From: Rhodothermaeota bacterium MED-G19
Lineage (GTDB): Bacteria > Bacteroidota > Bacteroidia > Cytophagales > MED-G16
DNA: 39,771 nucleotides
NCBI GenBank assembly: GCA_002457315.1
Contig: NTKI01000013.1
Span: 1-39,771, forward strand
Reading direction: 5' to 3'
The position numbers were made by a program, and so were the translations under genes. The notes under the pieces are model-generated. The model saw nothing but the letters and a program-made list of their open reading frames with translations. It was not told the origin of the DNA and did not search any database. Below, in pieces: positions 8,673-16,343 of this stretch (the first letter of the stretch is position 1; each line of letters opens with the position of its first letter).

Positions 8673-9116
8673 TTATTTAGAATACCCTTCATCAATTAAT
8701 AATTTTCTTTCTTGAGCTGTATTAGCTAATTCATCACATCTTTCATTTTCAATATTTCCAGAGTGCCCCTTTACCCACTCAAATTTAATTTTGAATTTTT
8801 TATATAACGGTATGAATTTTTTCCAGAGATCAGGGTTCTGTTTTTTTTTGAAATCGACCTTTTCCCAATTCCATATCCAACCTTTTTCTACAGATTCAAC
8901 AACATATTTTGAGTCAGAATAAATTATGATATCAATACTATTATTTTTTAAAGCTTCAAGCGCTTTAATTACTGCTAAGAGTTCCATCCGATTATTTGTT
9001 GTAAGTTTATAACCTTGACTTAATTCTTTTCTTTTGTCCTTGTATAGAAGTACAATTCCATAGCCTCCTGGACCAGGGTTTCCTCTGCTTGATCCATCAG
9101 TGTAAATTTTGATCAT
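8673..9116 (-). CDS. rnhA: Ribonuclease HI
   Basis: RNase HI cleaves the RNA strand of RNA-DNA hybrids, removing R-loops and primer remnants. The 147-residue protein has all four catalytic acids in context: Asp in IYTDGSSRGNPGPGG near the N-terminus, Glu in NNRMELLAVIKAL, Asp in IYSDSKYVVES, and Asp in NERCDELAN; the active-site His is in VKGHSGN. Length is normal for the single-domain bacterial enzyme. Its ATG overlaps the aroQ stop by 4 bp, so the two genes form an operon. Confidence 0.97.
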   Translation of the reverse strand: MIKIYTDGSSRGNPGPGGYGIVLLYKDKRKELSQGYKLTTNNRMELLAVIKALEALKNNSIDIIIYSDSKYVVESVEKGWIWNWEKVDFKKKQNPDLWKKFIPLYKKFKIKFEWVKGHSGNIENERCDELANTAQERKLLIDEGYSK

Positions 9117-9535
9117 TTTGAATCTATAAAATATTTAATTGCTGCCCCATAACCTAATAAACCAAGACCCGATATAATTCCTAAACAGACATCACTTAAA
9201 TAGCTTTTTTTCCGAAAATCTTCCCTTGATAAGATATTAGAAATATGTACCTCAATTGCAGGGGTAGTAACTGAAGATATGGCATCACGAAGTGCAACTG
9301 ATGTATGCGTGAAACCACCTGCATTAATAATGATCCCATTATATGAAAAGCCAACTTCTTGAATCTTTTCAATTAGTTCTCCTTCGTGATTAGATTGGAA
9401 ATAATTAATATCTATTTTATCAAACTTTTTCTTTAATGATTCATAATAATCTTCAAAAGATTTATCTCCATAAATTTCCTTTTCCCTAATCCCAAGAAGA
9501 TTTAAATTTGGACCGTTTATGATTATTAACTTCAT
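9113..9535 (-). CDS. aroQ: 3-Dehydroquinate dehydratase, type II
   Basis: AroQ makes 3-dehydroshikimate from 3-dehydroquinate in the shikimate pathway. The 140-residue length is right for the dodecameric type II enzyme. Visible motifs are the N-terminal INGPNLNLLGIREKEIYG, with the catalytic Tyr and Arg in the flexible loop; QSNHEGELIE; INAGGFTHTSVALRDA, with the substrate-binding Asn and catalytic His region; and EVHISNILSREDFRKKSY. It is the first gene of an operon with rnhA and is divergent from xerD across only 33 bp, so the two promoters must overlap or extend into coding sequence. Confidence 0.97.
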   Translation of the reverse strand: MKLIIINGPNLNLLGIREKEIYGDKSFEDYYESLKKKFDKIDINYFQSNHEGELIEKIQEVGFSYNGIIINAGGFTHTSVALRDAISSVTTPAIEVHISNILSREDFRKKSYLSDVCLGIISGLGLLGYGAAIKYFIDSK

Positions 9536-9568
9536 GATTATATAAATTTAGTCTAAAAAAAAGATTTT

Positions 9569-10468
9569 ATGTGGGAACATGAGATAATTGAGTATAGGAA
9601 TTATTTAAAACTAGAACGTTCTTTGTCTGATAATTCAATTTCTGCATATGTGAATGATATTCAAAAATTAACTTCATTTCTGATTTTAATAAATAAAAAA
9701 AATATTAAATATTCAGAGGTTAATTCTGATTTAATTAATCAATTTATAGAGTATATATATAGTTTAGGTGTTTCACCTCATACTCAATCAAGAATAATAT
9801 CAGGAACAAAATCTTTTTTTGCATATCTAATACTTGAAGAAAAGATATCAAAAAATCCAACTGAACTTATTGAATCCCCCAAGCTGAATAAAAAATTACC
9901 CGATACTCTTAACATTGATGATATAGAGAGAATGTTCTTATCGATAGATATGAGCACTTCTGAGGGAACAAGAAATAGGGCGATGCTTGAAACACTTTAC
10001 AGTTGTGGATTAAGGGTTTCAGAATTAATTAATTTAAGTTTTCAAAATCTATTTTTAGATATTGGATTCATAAAAGTTATAGGTAAAGGGTCAAAGGAGA
10101 GGTTAGTTCCAATTGGAAGTCAAGCAATTAAATTTATTAATCTATACAATGAAAATTACAGAAAGGGAATGAATGTAAAGAAAGGAAATGAAGGGTATTT
10201 GTTTTTAAATAGAAGAGGAAGCAAACTATCTAGAAATATGATTTTTATAATTGTTAAAAATATTGCAATTAGTTTAAATTTTAAAAAAAATATAAGCCCC
10301 CATACGTTCAGACATTCCTTTGCAACTCATATGATTGAAGGTGGTGCAGATTTAAGAGCAGTTCAAGAAATGTTAGGACACGAATCTATAACAACAACTG
10401 AAATATATACTCACTTGAATAGAGAATACCTTAGAGAAGTAGTAAATAAATTTCACCCTAGGAGTTAA
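9569..10468 (+). CDS. xerD: Site-specific tyrosine recombinase XerD
   Basis: This 299-residue tyrosine recombinase has the N-terminal SAM-like core-binding domain (EYRNYLKLERSLSDNSISAYVNDIQKL) and a C-terminal catalytic domain. The catalytic set is visible: Arg in YSCGLRVSELINL, Lys in GKGSKERLVPI, HTFRHSFATHM (His-x-x-Arg), LGHESITTTEIYTH (His and nucleophile Tyr). XerD with XerC resolves chromosome dimers at dif when activated by FtsK. Only one Xer gene is in this window; XerC may be elsewhere or the system may use one recombinase. ftsK lies 1.1 kb downstream on the same strand. XerD rather than XerC is chosen from overall similarity and from an aroQ-xerD adjacency that I recall in related genomes. 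Confidence 0.9.
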   Translation: MWEHEIIEYRNYLKLERSLSDNSISAYVNDIQKLTSFLILINKKNIKYSEVNSDLINQFIEYIYSLGVSPHTQSRIISGTKSFFAYLILEEKISKNPTELIESPKLNKKLPDTLNIDDIERMFLSIDMSTSEGTRNRAMLETLYSCGLRVSELINLSFQNLFLDIGFIKVIGKGSKERLVPIGSQAIKFINLYNENYRKGMNVKKGNEGYLFLNRRGSKLSRNMIFIIVKNIAISLNFKKNISPHTFRHSFATHMIEGGADLRAVQEMLGHESITTTEIYTHLNREYLREVVNKFHPRS

Positions 10469-10477
10469 TAGTATTCT

Positions 10478-10485
10478 TATATTTG
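10478..10485 (+). promoter_or_regulatory. Candidate -7 promoter element 4 nt before the pyrD start
   Basis: TATATTTG matches the Bacteroidota -7 consensus TAnnTTTG and lies in the 21-bp xerD-pyrD gap, with 4 nt between it and the pyrD ATG at 10490. If used, transcription would start at or next to the ATG, giving a leaderless message. No clear -33 element is seen. Confidence 0.4.
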
Positions 10486-10489
10486 TATT

Positions 10490-11533
10490 ATGTATAAGAA
10501 ATTAGTTCGCCCCATACTTTTTCTTTTTAATCCAGAGTTTATCCACAACATTTCTTTTTTGTTAATAAAAATAATTTTCAGAATCCCAATAATTAATAGT
10601 CTACTTAATAATCATTTCAAATTAGAAGATAAAAATTTAGAATCTAGTTTGTTGGGAATGAAGTTTAAAAATAAAATTGGTCTAGCCGCGGGTTTTGATA
10701 AAAACGCTAAATTATTAAATGAAATTGAAAGCTTTGGTTTTGGTCATATTGAGGTTGGGACTATAACCCCAAAACCTCAACCTGGAAATGTAAAACCAAG
10801 ACTTTTTAGGTTATCTAAAGATAGTGCATTAATCAACAGAATGGGATTTAATAATGATGGTGTTGACAAAATTTTATCTAGAATTAAATCTTACAGAGGC
10901 AGTCTAATTATTGGAGCAAATATTGGAAAAAATAAAAATACTCCTAATGATAAAGCCGTTGATGATTATTTGTATTGCTTTGAAAAGTTATTAGGTTATG
11001 TTGACTATTTTGTTGTTAATATAAGTTCCCCAAATACGCCTGAATTAAGAAAATTACAATCTAAAAGAAATCTTCAATCCATTGTTAAGGCATTAAATAC
11101 AGAGCGGGTAAATAAAAATAAAAATGTTCCTATTTTTATTAAGATAGCTCCTGATTTAAGAAAAAAAGAAGTAGCTGAAATAGTTGATATTTGTATGGAA
11201 AATAAGATTGAGGGAATTATAGCTACTAATACTACAGTAAGTAGGAATAGTCTAAAGTCTAAAAATTTTAAATCAATTGGTGAAGGAGGACTTAGTGGCA
11301 TGCCTCTTAAAGAGATGTCTAACTCAATAATTAAATATTTAAATAGTTATTCTAAAGGAAAAATAAAAATTATTGGGGTAGGTGGGATATTTAATTCTAA
11401 TGATGTAATTGAAAAATTAAATTTGGGAGCTGATTTAGTTCAAGTATATTCTGGCTGGATTTATGAAGGTCCTTCAATGATTAAAAAAATCAATAATTCG
11501 CTTTTAAATTTTAAAAAAGAGAATTTAAATTGA
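10490..11533 (+). CDS. pyrD: Dihydroorotate dehydrogenase, quinone-dependent (class 2)
   Basis: PyrD oxidises dihydroorotate to orotate in pyrimidine synthesis and passes electrons to the membrane quinone pool. Class 2 is shown by the N-terminal amphipathic/hydrophobic extension (residues about 1-40, NPEFIHNISFLLIKIIFRIP). FMN and substrate motifs include NKIGLAAGFDKNAK, GFGHIEVGTITPKPQPGN, RLFRLSKDSALINRMGFNNDG, and VVNISSPNTPELRKLQ, which carries the catalytic Ser of class 2 enzymes. Near the C-terminus are IGVGGIFNSND and LVQVYSGWIYEGP. The 347-residue length is normal. pyrF, from the same pathway, lies about 3 kb downstream on the same strand. Confidence 0.97.
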   Translation: MYKKLVRPILFLFNPEFIHNISFLLIKIIFRIPIINSLLNNHFKLEDKNLESSLLGMKFKNKIGLAAGFDKNAKLLNEIESFGFGHIEVGTITPKPQPGNVKPRLFRLSKDSALINRMGFNNDGVDKILSRIKSYRGSLIIGANIGKNKNTPNDKAVDDYLYCFEKLLGYVDYFVVNISSPNTPELRKLQSKRNLQSIVKALNTERVNKNKNVPIFIKIAPDLRKKEVAEIVDICMENKIEGIIATNTTVSRNSLKSKNFKSIGEGGLSGMPLKEMSNSIIKYLNSYSKGKIKIIGVGGIFNSNDVIEKLNLGADLVQVYSGWIYEGPSMIKKINNSLLNFKKENLN

Positions 11534-11544
11534 TTAGGTATTAC

Positions 11545-11552
11545 TAAATTTG
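11545..11552 (+). promoter_or_regulatory. Candidate -7 promoter element 4 nt before the ftsK start
   Basis: TAAATTTG matches TAnnTTTG and lies in the 23-bp pyrD-ftsK gap, again with exactly 4 nt between the motif and the ATG at 11557. The geometry is the same as upstream of pyrD, which makes chance less likely, but a -33 element is not evident. Confidence 0.4.
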
Positions 11553-11556
11553 AGCA

Positions 11557-13899
11557 ATGGTTGAAAGTTCATATAATAATGATTATTATGAAGATGAAGG
11601 GGGAAAGAAACCCTTTATAGAAAAAATAAAGGTTGCAGCTGGCGCAATAAGTTTATCACTAACCGTTATTATATTTTTCTCATTATTATCATATTTTATT
11701 ACAGGGACAGATGATCAAAGTCTCATAAATTCAGGTTTGTCTTTTTCCTCTTTAGGACAAGAATCAGAAAATTGGTTAGGTGTATTAGGGGCATTCTTAT
11801 CACATTATTTAATATTTATAACTTTTGGCATATCATCTTTTTTAATAGTCCCTCTTCTTTTTGTTATTGCAATCAGACTTTTATTTGATAAAAAAATATA
11901 TTCTTTATCAAGAATATCAATATTTGCTTTTTTCTCTACAATTTGGGTTTCTTCTTTGATGGGATTACTATTAAATCTTTTTCCAGATAATTTTTTTTTA
12001 ATGAATTACACGGGAGGTGTAGGTTATAATTTATCTCTTTTTCTTGATAATTTACTTGGTCTATCTTCTTTCTTAATATTATTATTATCCCTTTTTCTTT
12101 TTATAGTTTTTTTTTATGATTTATATTCTTTTAATATTTTTAAAACTAAAAGTCTAAAAAATGAATCTCTCTCTGAGGATGAATTTGAGGATGTTATTCC
12201 TGATAATAATTTCGAAGATGAGCTCCATGAAGAAGAAACTGAAGAAGAAATTAGTGAAGATGAGAATAAAGAAGAGACAATTGAAGATGAAGAAGTTGAA
12301 GAAAGTATTACAGATGTTTTTGATGAAGAAGAAGATATAAAATTAAAAGTTGAAAAGACAATAAATGAAAAACAGTCAAGTACATTATCTAGTGATATAT
12401 ATGACCCAGAATTAGATTTATCTAATTATAAGTATCCGAAAGTTGATTTGCTGAATAATACAACTGATAAAAAAATTCAAGTAACTAAGGATGAGTTAAC
12501 ATCAAACAAAAATAGGATAATTGAAACTCTTAGGAATTTTAAAATTGAGATAGCAAAAATTAAAGCAACAATTGGGCCGACAGTTACCTTGTATGAAATA
12601 GTTCCTGAAGCTGGTGTGAAAATTTCAAAAATTAAAAACCTTGAAGATGATATTGCACTTAGTTTATCTGCACTTGGAATACGTATAATAGCACCAATAC
12701 CTGGAAAAGGAACGATAGGTATAGAAGTCCCTAATAAGAATAGAGAGATTGTAAGTTTAAGGTCTGTAATGAGTACGGAAAAGTTTATTAAGAGTGATTA
12801 CGAGTTACCTTTAATTTTAGGTAAAACAATATCTAATGAAGTATTTATTGCTGATCTATCCAAGATGCCCCATATTTTAGTAGCAGGAGCAACTGGTCAA
12901 GGTAAGTCAGTGGGACTAAATGTAATGCTGTCTTCATTACTATTCAAAAAACATCCGTCAATTTTAAAATTTGTTTTGATAGATCCAAAAAAAGTTGAAT
13001 TATCATTGTTTAATAAAATAGAAAAACACTTTTTAGCTAAACTTCCCGATTCTGAGGAGCCAATTATTACTGAGACTAAAAAAGTAGTTCATACTCTAAA
13101 TTCACTCTGTACAGAAATGGATGTTAGATACAATTTGTTAAAAGATGCTCAGGCTAGAAATCTAAAAGAATACAATAAAAAATTTATAAGTAGAAAACTA
13201 AATCCTAATGAAGGTCATAGGTATCTTCCGTATATAGTTTTGGTAATAGATGAGCTAGCTGATTTAATGATGACAGCTGGAAAAGAAATTGAAAATCCAA
13301 TCGCAAGATTAGCCCAACTTGCAAGAGCAATAGGAATTCATTTAATTGTAGCTACTCAAAGACCTTCGGTGAATGTTATAACTGGAGTAATTAAGGCAAA
13401 TTTTCCTACTCGAATATCATTTAAAGTAACATCAAATATGGATTCAAGAACTATATTAGATTATAAAGGAGCAGAACAATTAGTAGGTATGGGAGATATG
13501 TTATTCTCATCTGGTTCAGAAATAATTAGATTACAGTGTCCTTTTGTTGATACTCCAGAGATTGAAAGAATTTGTGACCAAATTGGGAACCAAAGGGGCT
13601 ATGTCTCAGCTTATTTGCTACCTGAGTTTATTGATGAAAATGAAAAACAAATAACGGATATTGATTTATCTGATAGAGATCCATTATTTGAAGATGCTGC
13701 AAGACTTGTTGTTTCTACTCAGACAGGTAGCACATCTTTATTACAAAGAAAATTAAAGTTAGGATATAATAGAGCTGGTAGGTTAACTGATCAATTAGAA
13801 GTAGCTGGAATAGTTGGTCCATCAGAGGGAAGTAAACCTCGAAAGGTTCTAATTCAAGATGAATATAGTTTAGAGAAAATACTTAAAGATTTAGCTTAA
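11557..13899 (+). CDS. ftsK: DNA translocase FtsK
   Basis: FtsK is the septal DNA pump that clears chromosome termini and triggers XerCD recombination. The 780-residue protein has about four membrane segments in residues 25-195, a Glu/Asp-rich linker at about 205-270, then the motor. Walker A is GATGQGKS (444-451) and Walker B is VLVIDELADLM (Asp565 region). The C-terminus has the winged-helix gamma domain (TSLLQRKLKLGYNRAGRLTDQLE), which reads polar KOPS sequences and contacts XerD. The linker is short and acidic rather than the long Pro/Gln-rich linker of E. coli. The lolA gene follows after 18 bp, an order familiar in Bacteroidota. Confidence 0.97.
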   Translation: MVESSYNNDYYEDEGGKKPFIEKIKVAAGAISLSLTVIIFFSLLSYFITGTDDQSLINSGLSFSSLGQESENWLGVLGAFLSHYLIFITFGISSFLIVPLLFVIAIRLLFDKKIYSLSRISIFAFFSTIWVSSLMGLLLNLFPDNFFLMNYTGGVGYNLSLFLDNLLGLSSFLILLLSLFLFIVFFYDLYSFNIFKTKSLKNESLSEDEFEDVIPDNNFEDELHEEETEEEISEDENKEETIEDEEVEESITDVFDEEEDIKLKVEKTINEKQSSTLSSDIYDPELDLSNYKYPKVDLLNNTTDKKIQVTKDELTSNKNRIIETLRNFKIEIAKIKATIGPTVTLYEIVPEAGVKISKIKNLEDDIALSLSALGIRIIAPIPGKGTIGIEVPNKNREIVSLRSVMSTEKFIKSDYELPLILGKTISNEVFIADLSKMPHILVAGATGQGKSVGLNVMLSSLLFKKHPSILKFVLIDPKKVELSLFNKIEKHFLAKLPDSEEPIITETKKVVHTLNSLCTEMDVRYNLLKDAQARNLKEYNKKFISRKLNPNEGHRYLPYIVLVIDELADLMMTAGKEIENPIARLAQLARAIGIHLIVATQRPSVNVITGVIKANFPTRISFKVTSNMDSRTILDYKGAEQLVGMGDMLFSSGSEIIRLQCPFVDTPEIERICDQIGNQRGYVSAYLLPEFIDENEKQITDIDLSDRDPLFEDAARLVVSTQTGSTSLLQRKLKLGYNRAGRLTDQLEVAGIVGPSEGSKPRKVLIQDEYSLEKILKDLA

Positions 13900-13917
13900 C
13901 TTTACGTTATAATATAT

Positions 13918-14541
13918 ATGAGAAAGTTTATTTTAATATTTTATTTATTATTTAAACCTTTTATCTCCAATTCACAGGAGGATAAAGTTGCTCTTGATTT
14001 ATTAAATTCTATGAGCGAAAATTATAAAAAAATGAAAGGTTTCACTTCTTCATTCACTTATACAATGGAGAATTTAACAGAGGATATTAAGGACTCTTTT
14101 TCTGGTAAGATATCAGTTAAAGATGATAAATACATATTATTTATAGAGGGTCAGAAAATAATTAATGATTCAAAAACTGTTTGGACTTACCTTGAAGATC
14201 TAAATGAGGTAACTATATCAGATTTTGATCCTAGTGAACAAGATATTTCTATTAATAATGTTTTTGAGATTTATAAAGATGGATATAGACATAAATTTAT
14301 TGAAAGTACTGAAGGATTTTCAACAGTTGAAATTTATCCTGAAGATGAAAATAAATCATATTTTAAAATTTTATTTAAAATTCTTGATAATAATCTCTTA
14401 TCAAGTTTCACAGTTTATGATAAGTCGAATAGTATTTATATTTATAGCATAGATGATTTTCTGGAGGAAGAATTAGTTAGTGAACTGTTTACATTTGATC
14501 TAGAAAAATATCCTGATATTGAAGTAATAGATTTTAGATAA
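13918..14541 (+). CDS. lolA: LolA-type outer-membrane lipoprotein carrier
   Basis: LolA escorts lipoproteins across the periplasm from the LolCDE complex to the outer membrane. The 207-residue protein has a signal peptide (about 1-20, ending FISNSQ) and then the LolA-like start ALDLLNSMSENYKKMKGFTSSFTYTMENL, followed by FSGKISVKDDKYILFIEGQKIINDSKTVWTYLED, the paired strands of the half-barrel that cradles acyl chains. Overall similarity to proteobacterial LolA is low, as usual in Bacteroidota, and no LolB is expected. Position directly after ftsK supports the call. The pyrF gene begins 3 bp after its stop. Confidence 0.88.
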   Translation: MRKFILIFYLLFKPFISNSQEDKVALDLLNSMSENYKKMKGFTSSFTYTMENLTEDIKDSFSGKISVKDDKYILFIEGQKIINDSKTVWTYLEDLNEVTISDFDPSEQDISINNVFEIYKDGYRHKFIESTEGFSTVEIYPEDENKSYFKILFKILDNNLLSSFTVYDKSNSIYIYSIDDFLEEELVSELFTFDLEKYPDIEVIDFR

Positions 14542-14544
14542 TAA

Positions 14545-15366
14545 ATGAATTTTTCTGAGATAGTAAACCAAATTAAGAAGAAAAAATCATACCTCTGTAT
14601 TGGTTTAGATACAGATATTAGTAAAATACCCAAATATTTACTTGATTTTGATGATCCTGTATTCGAATTTAATAAGAGGATAATTGATACAACTAAAGAT
14701 CTTGTTATAGCCTATAAACCTAATTTAGCATTTTATGAATCACAAGGCTCAAAGGGTCTTCAATCTCTTGAAAAAACATTAAAATATATTCCAAATGATA
14801 TATTCACTATTGCGGATGCAAAAAGAGGAGATATTGGTAATACCTCTAAAATGTATGCTAAAACATTTTTTAATACTTTTAAATTTGATGCAGTTACATT
14901 GTCACCATATATGGGGAAAGATTCATCTATGCCATATTTAGAATTTGATGAAAAATGGATCATATTATTAGCATTGACTTCTAATAAAAGTTCTTCTGAT
15001 ATACAATATTTTAAAGATTCTAATAATAAGAAACTATACGAACACATTTTAATTGATTCATTAGACTGGTCATCTAAAGAGAACACAATGTATGTTGTGG
15101 GGGCTAACAGAATAGATGAATTAAACTCTATAAGAAAAATAATTCCTGACAATTTTCTTCTTATTCCTGGGGTGGGTACTCAGGGAGGAGACTTAAAGAA
15201 TATAAGTTTAAATTCAATGAATGATAACTGTGGAATTATAGTAAATGTTTCAAGAGATATCATTTACTCTGATACATCAGATTCCTTTGAAAATTATGTT
15301 AGAATCAAGACTTTAGAATATAAAGATCAGATGGAAGAGATAATGATCGAAAAGGGTTTATTATGA
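14545..15366 (+). CDS. pyrF: Orotidine 5'-phosphate decarboxylase, type 2
   Basis: PyrF decarboxylates OMP to UMP, the last step of de novo UMP synthesis. The catalytic Asp-Lys-x-x-Asp motif is present as IADAKRGDIGNTSKMYA, and substrate-binding phrases include YLCIGLDTDISKIP near the N-terminus, VTLSPYMGKDS, and LLIPGVGTQGGD near the phosphate site. The 273-residue length and the spelling DAKRGDIGNTS place it in the longer type 2 subfamily found in Bacteroidota and mycobacteria rather than the E. coli type. Its stop overlaps the trhO start by 4 bp (ATGA). Confidence 0.96.
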   Translation: MNFSEIVNQIKKKKSYLCIGLDTDISKIPKYLLDFDDPVFEFNKRIIDTTKDLVIAYKPNLAFYESQGSKGLQSLEKTLKYIPNDIFTIADAKRGDIGNTSKMYAKTFFNTFKFDAVTLSPYMGKDSSMPYLEFDEKWIILLALTSNKSSSDIQYFKDSNNKKLYEHILIDSLDWSSKENTMYVVGANRIDELNSIRKIIPDNFLLIPGVGTQGGDLKNISLNSMNDNCGIIVNVSRDIIYSDTSDSFENYVRIKTLEYKDQMEEIMIEKGLL

Positions 15367-16343
15367 AAAATAAATATCAGATATTACTTTTTTATTGTTA
15401 TTCAGAGATAGAAGATCCAATTAGTTTTAAAAATAATCATCATCTCTTTTGTATACAAAATAATATTAAAGGAAGAGTAATTATTTCTTCTGAAGGAATT
15501 AATGGAACTGTTTCAGGAAAAAGAAAAGATTGCATAAGGTATATGCAAGAACTTAGTAGTAATAAATTATTTTCTGAAATTGATTTTAAAGTAGAGCATT
15601 CTGAAAATAATGCATTTAAAAAGATTAATGTAAGATTAAAATCTGAAATAGTTAATTCTGGTATTAGCAGTAAAGATATTCTCAAGAATAAAGGAGAATA
15701 TATAAATCCCTCAGAATTTAAAAATATTGTTAAAATCCAACCAAAGGATGTTACTATTTTAGATGTTAGATCAAATTATGAACATAAAATAGGAAAGTTC
15801 AAAAATGCAGTAACTCTTGATCTTGATAATTTTAGAGATTTTTCTAGTAAAATTCCTGAAATAGAAGAGAAAGTAAAGAAAACAGATAAAGTTATAACAT
15901 ATTGCACAGGGGGTGTTAAGTGTGAGAAAGCAAGTGCTTTTCTTAAAAAAAATGGTTATGAAAATGTTTATCAGTTACATGGAGGAATAATTAAATATGG
16001 AATAGAAGAGGGGGGTGAAAATTTTGAGGGGAAGTGTTACGTTTTTGATGATCGAATTGTGAAAGATGTCAATTCAATTAACCCAATTGTAATCGGTAAA
16101 TGTTATGTTACTGGAGAGAAAACAGATAGAATGGTTAATTGTGCAAATGTCTTATGTAACAAACATTTTCCACTAAGTAATAAAGGTGCAGAAATATATA
16201 ATGGTTGTTGTTCGGAAGATTGTTTGAAAAATGGAAAAGTAAGAGAATTTAATGGATCTGGTTTTTATCAAAAAAAATTAAACGGGTATAACCCGTATAT
16301 TGGAATAGATAAAAGCAAATTAAGTAAGACTACTGGAAAATAA
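15363..16343 (+). CDS. trhO: tRNA uridine(34) hydroxylase (rhodanese-related)
   Basis: TrhO (formerly YceA) hydroxylates uridine-34 of certain tRNAs on the way to 5-methoxy- or carboxymethoxyuridine. This 326-residue protein has the N-terminal acylphosphatase-like part (ISSEGINGTVSGKRKD), a central rhodanese domain (DVRSNYEHKIGKF...) and the active-site loop TYCTGGVKCEKASAF with Cys181 in the CTGGVxCE signature. The C-terminal part is Cys-rich (VNCANVLCNKHF, GCCSEDCL), a putative metal site typical of the family. It is translationally coupled to pyrF. Its end overlaps the acyl-CoA ligase gene on the other strand by 14 bp. Confidence 0.93.
   Translation: MKNKYQILLFYCYSEIEDPISFKNNHHLFCIQNNIKGRVIISSEGINGTVSGKRKDCIRYMQELSSNKLFSEIDFKVEHSENNAFKKINVRLKSEIVNSGISSKDILKNKGEYINPSEFKNIVKIQPKDVTILDVRSNYEHKIGKFKNAVTLDLDNFRDFSSKIPEIEEKVKKTDKVITYCTGGVKCEKASAFLKKNGYENVYQLHGGIIKYGIEEGGENFEGKCYVFDDRIVKDVNSINPIVIGKCYVTGEKTDRMVNCANVLCNKHFPLSNKGAEIYNGCCSEDCLKNGKVREFNGSGFYQKKLNGYNPYIGIDKSKLSKTTGK

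Noticed and set aside
14760-15152. 130-codon open frame on the minus strand
   Set aside because: It is fully inside pyrF, whose plus-strand product is clearly conserved including the catalytic DAKRGD motif.
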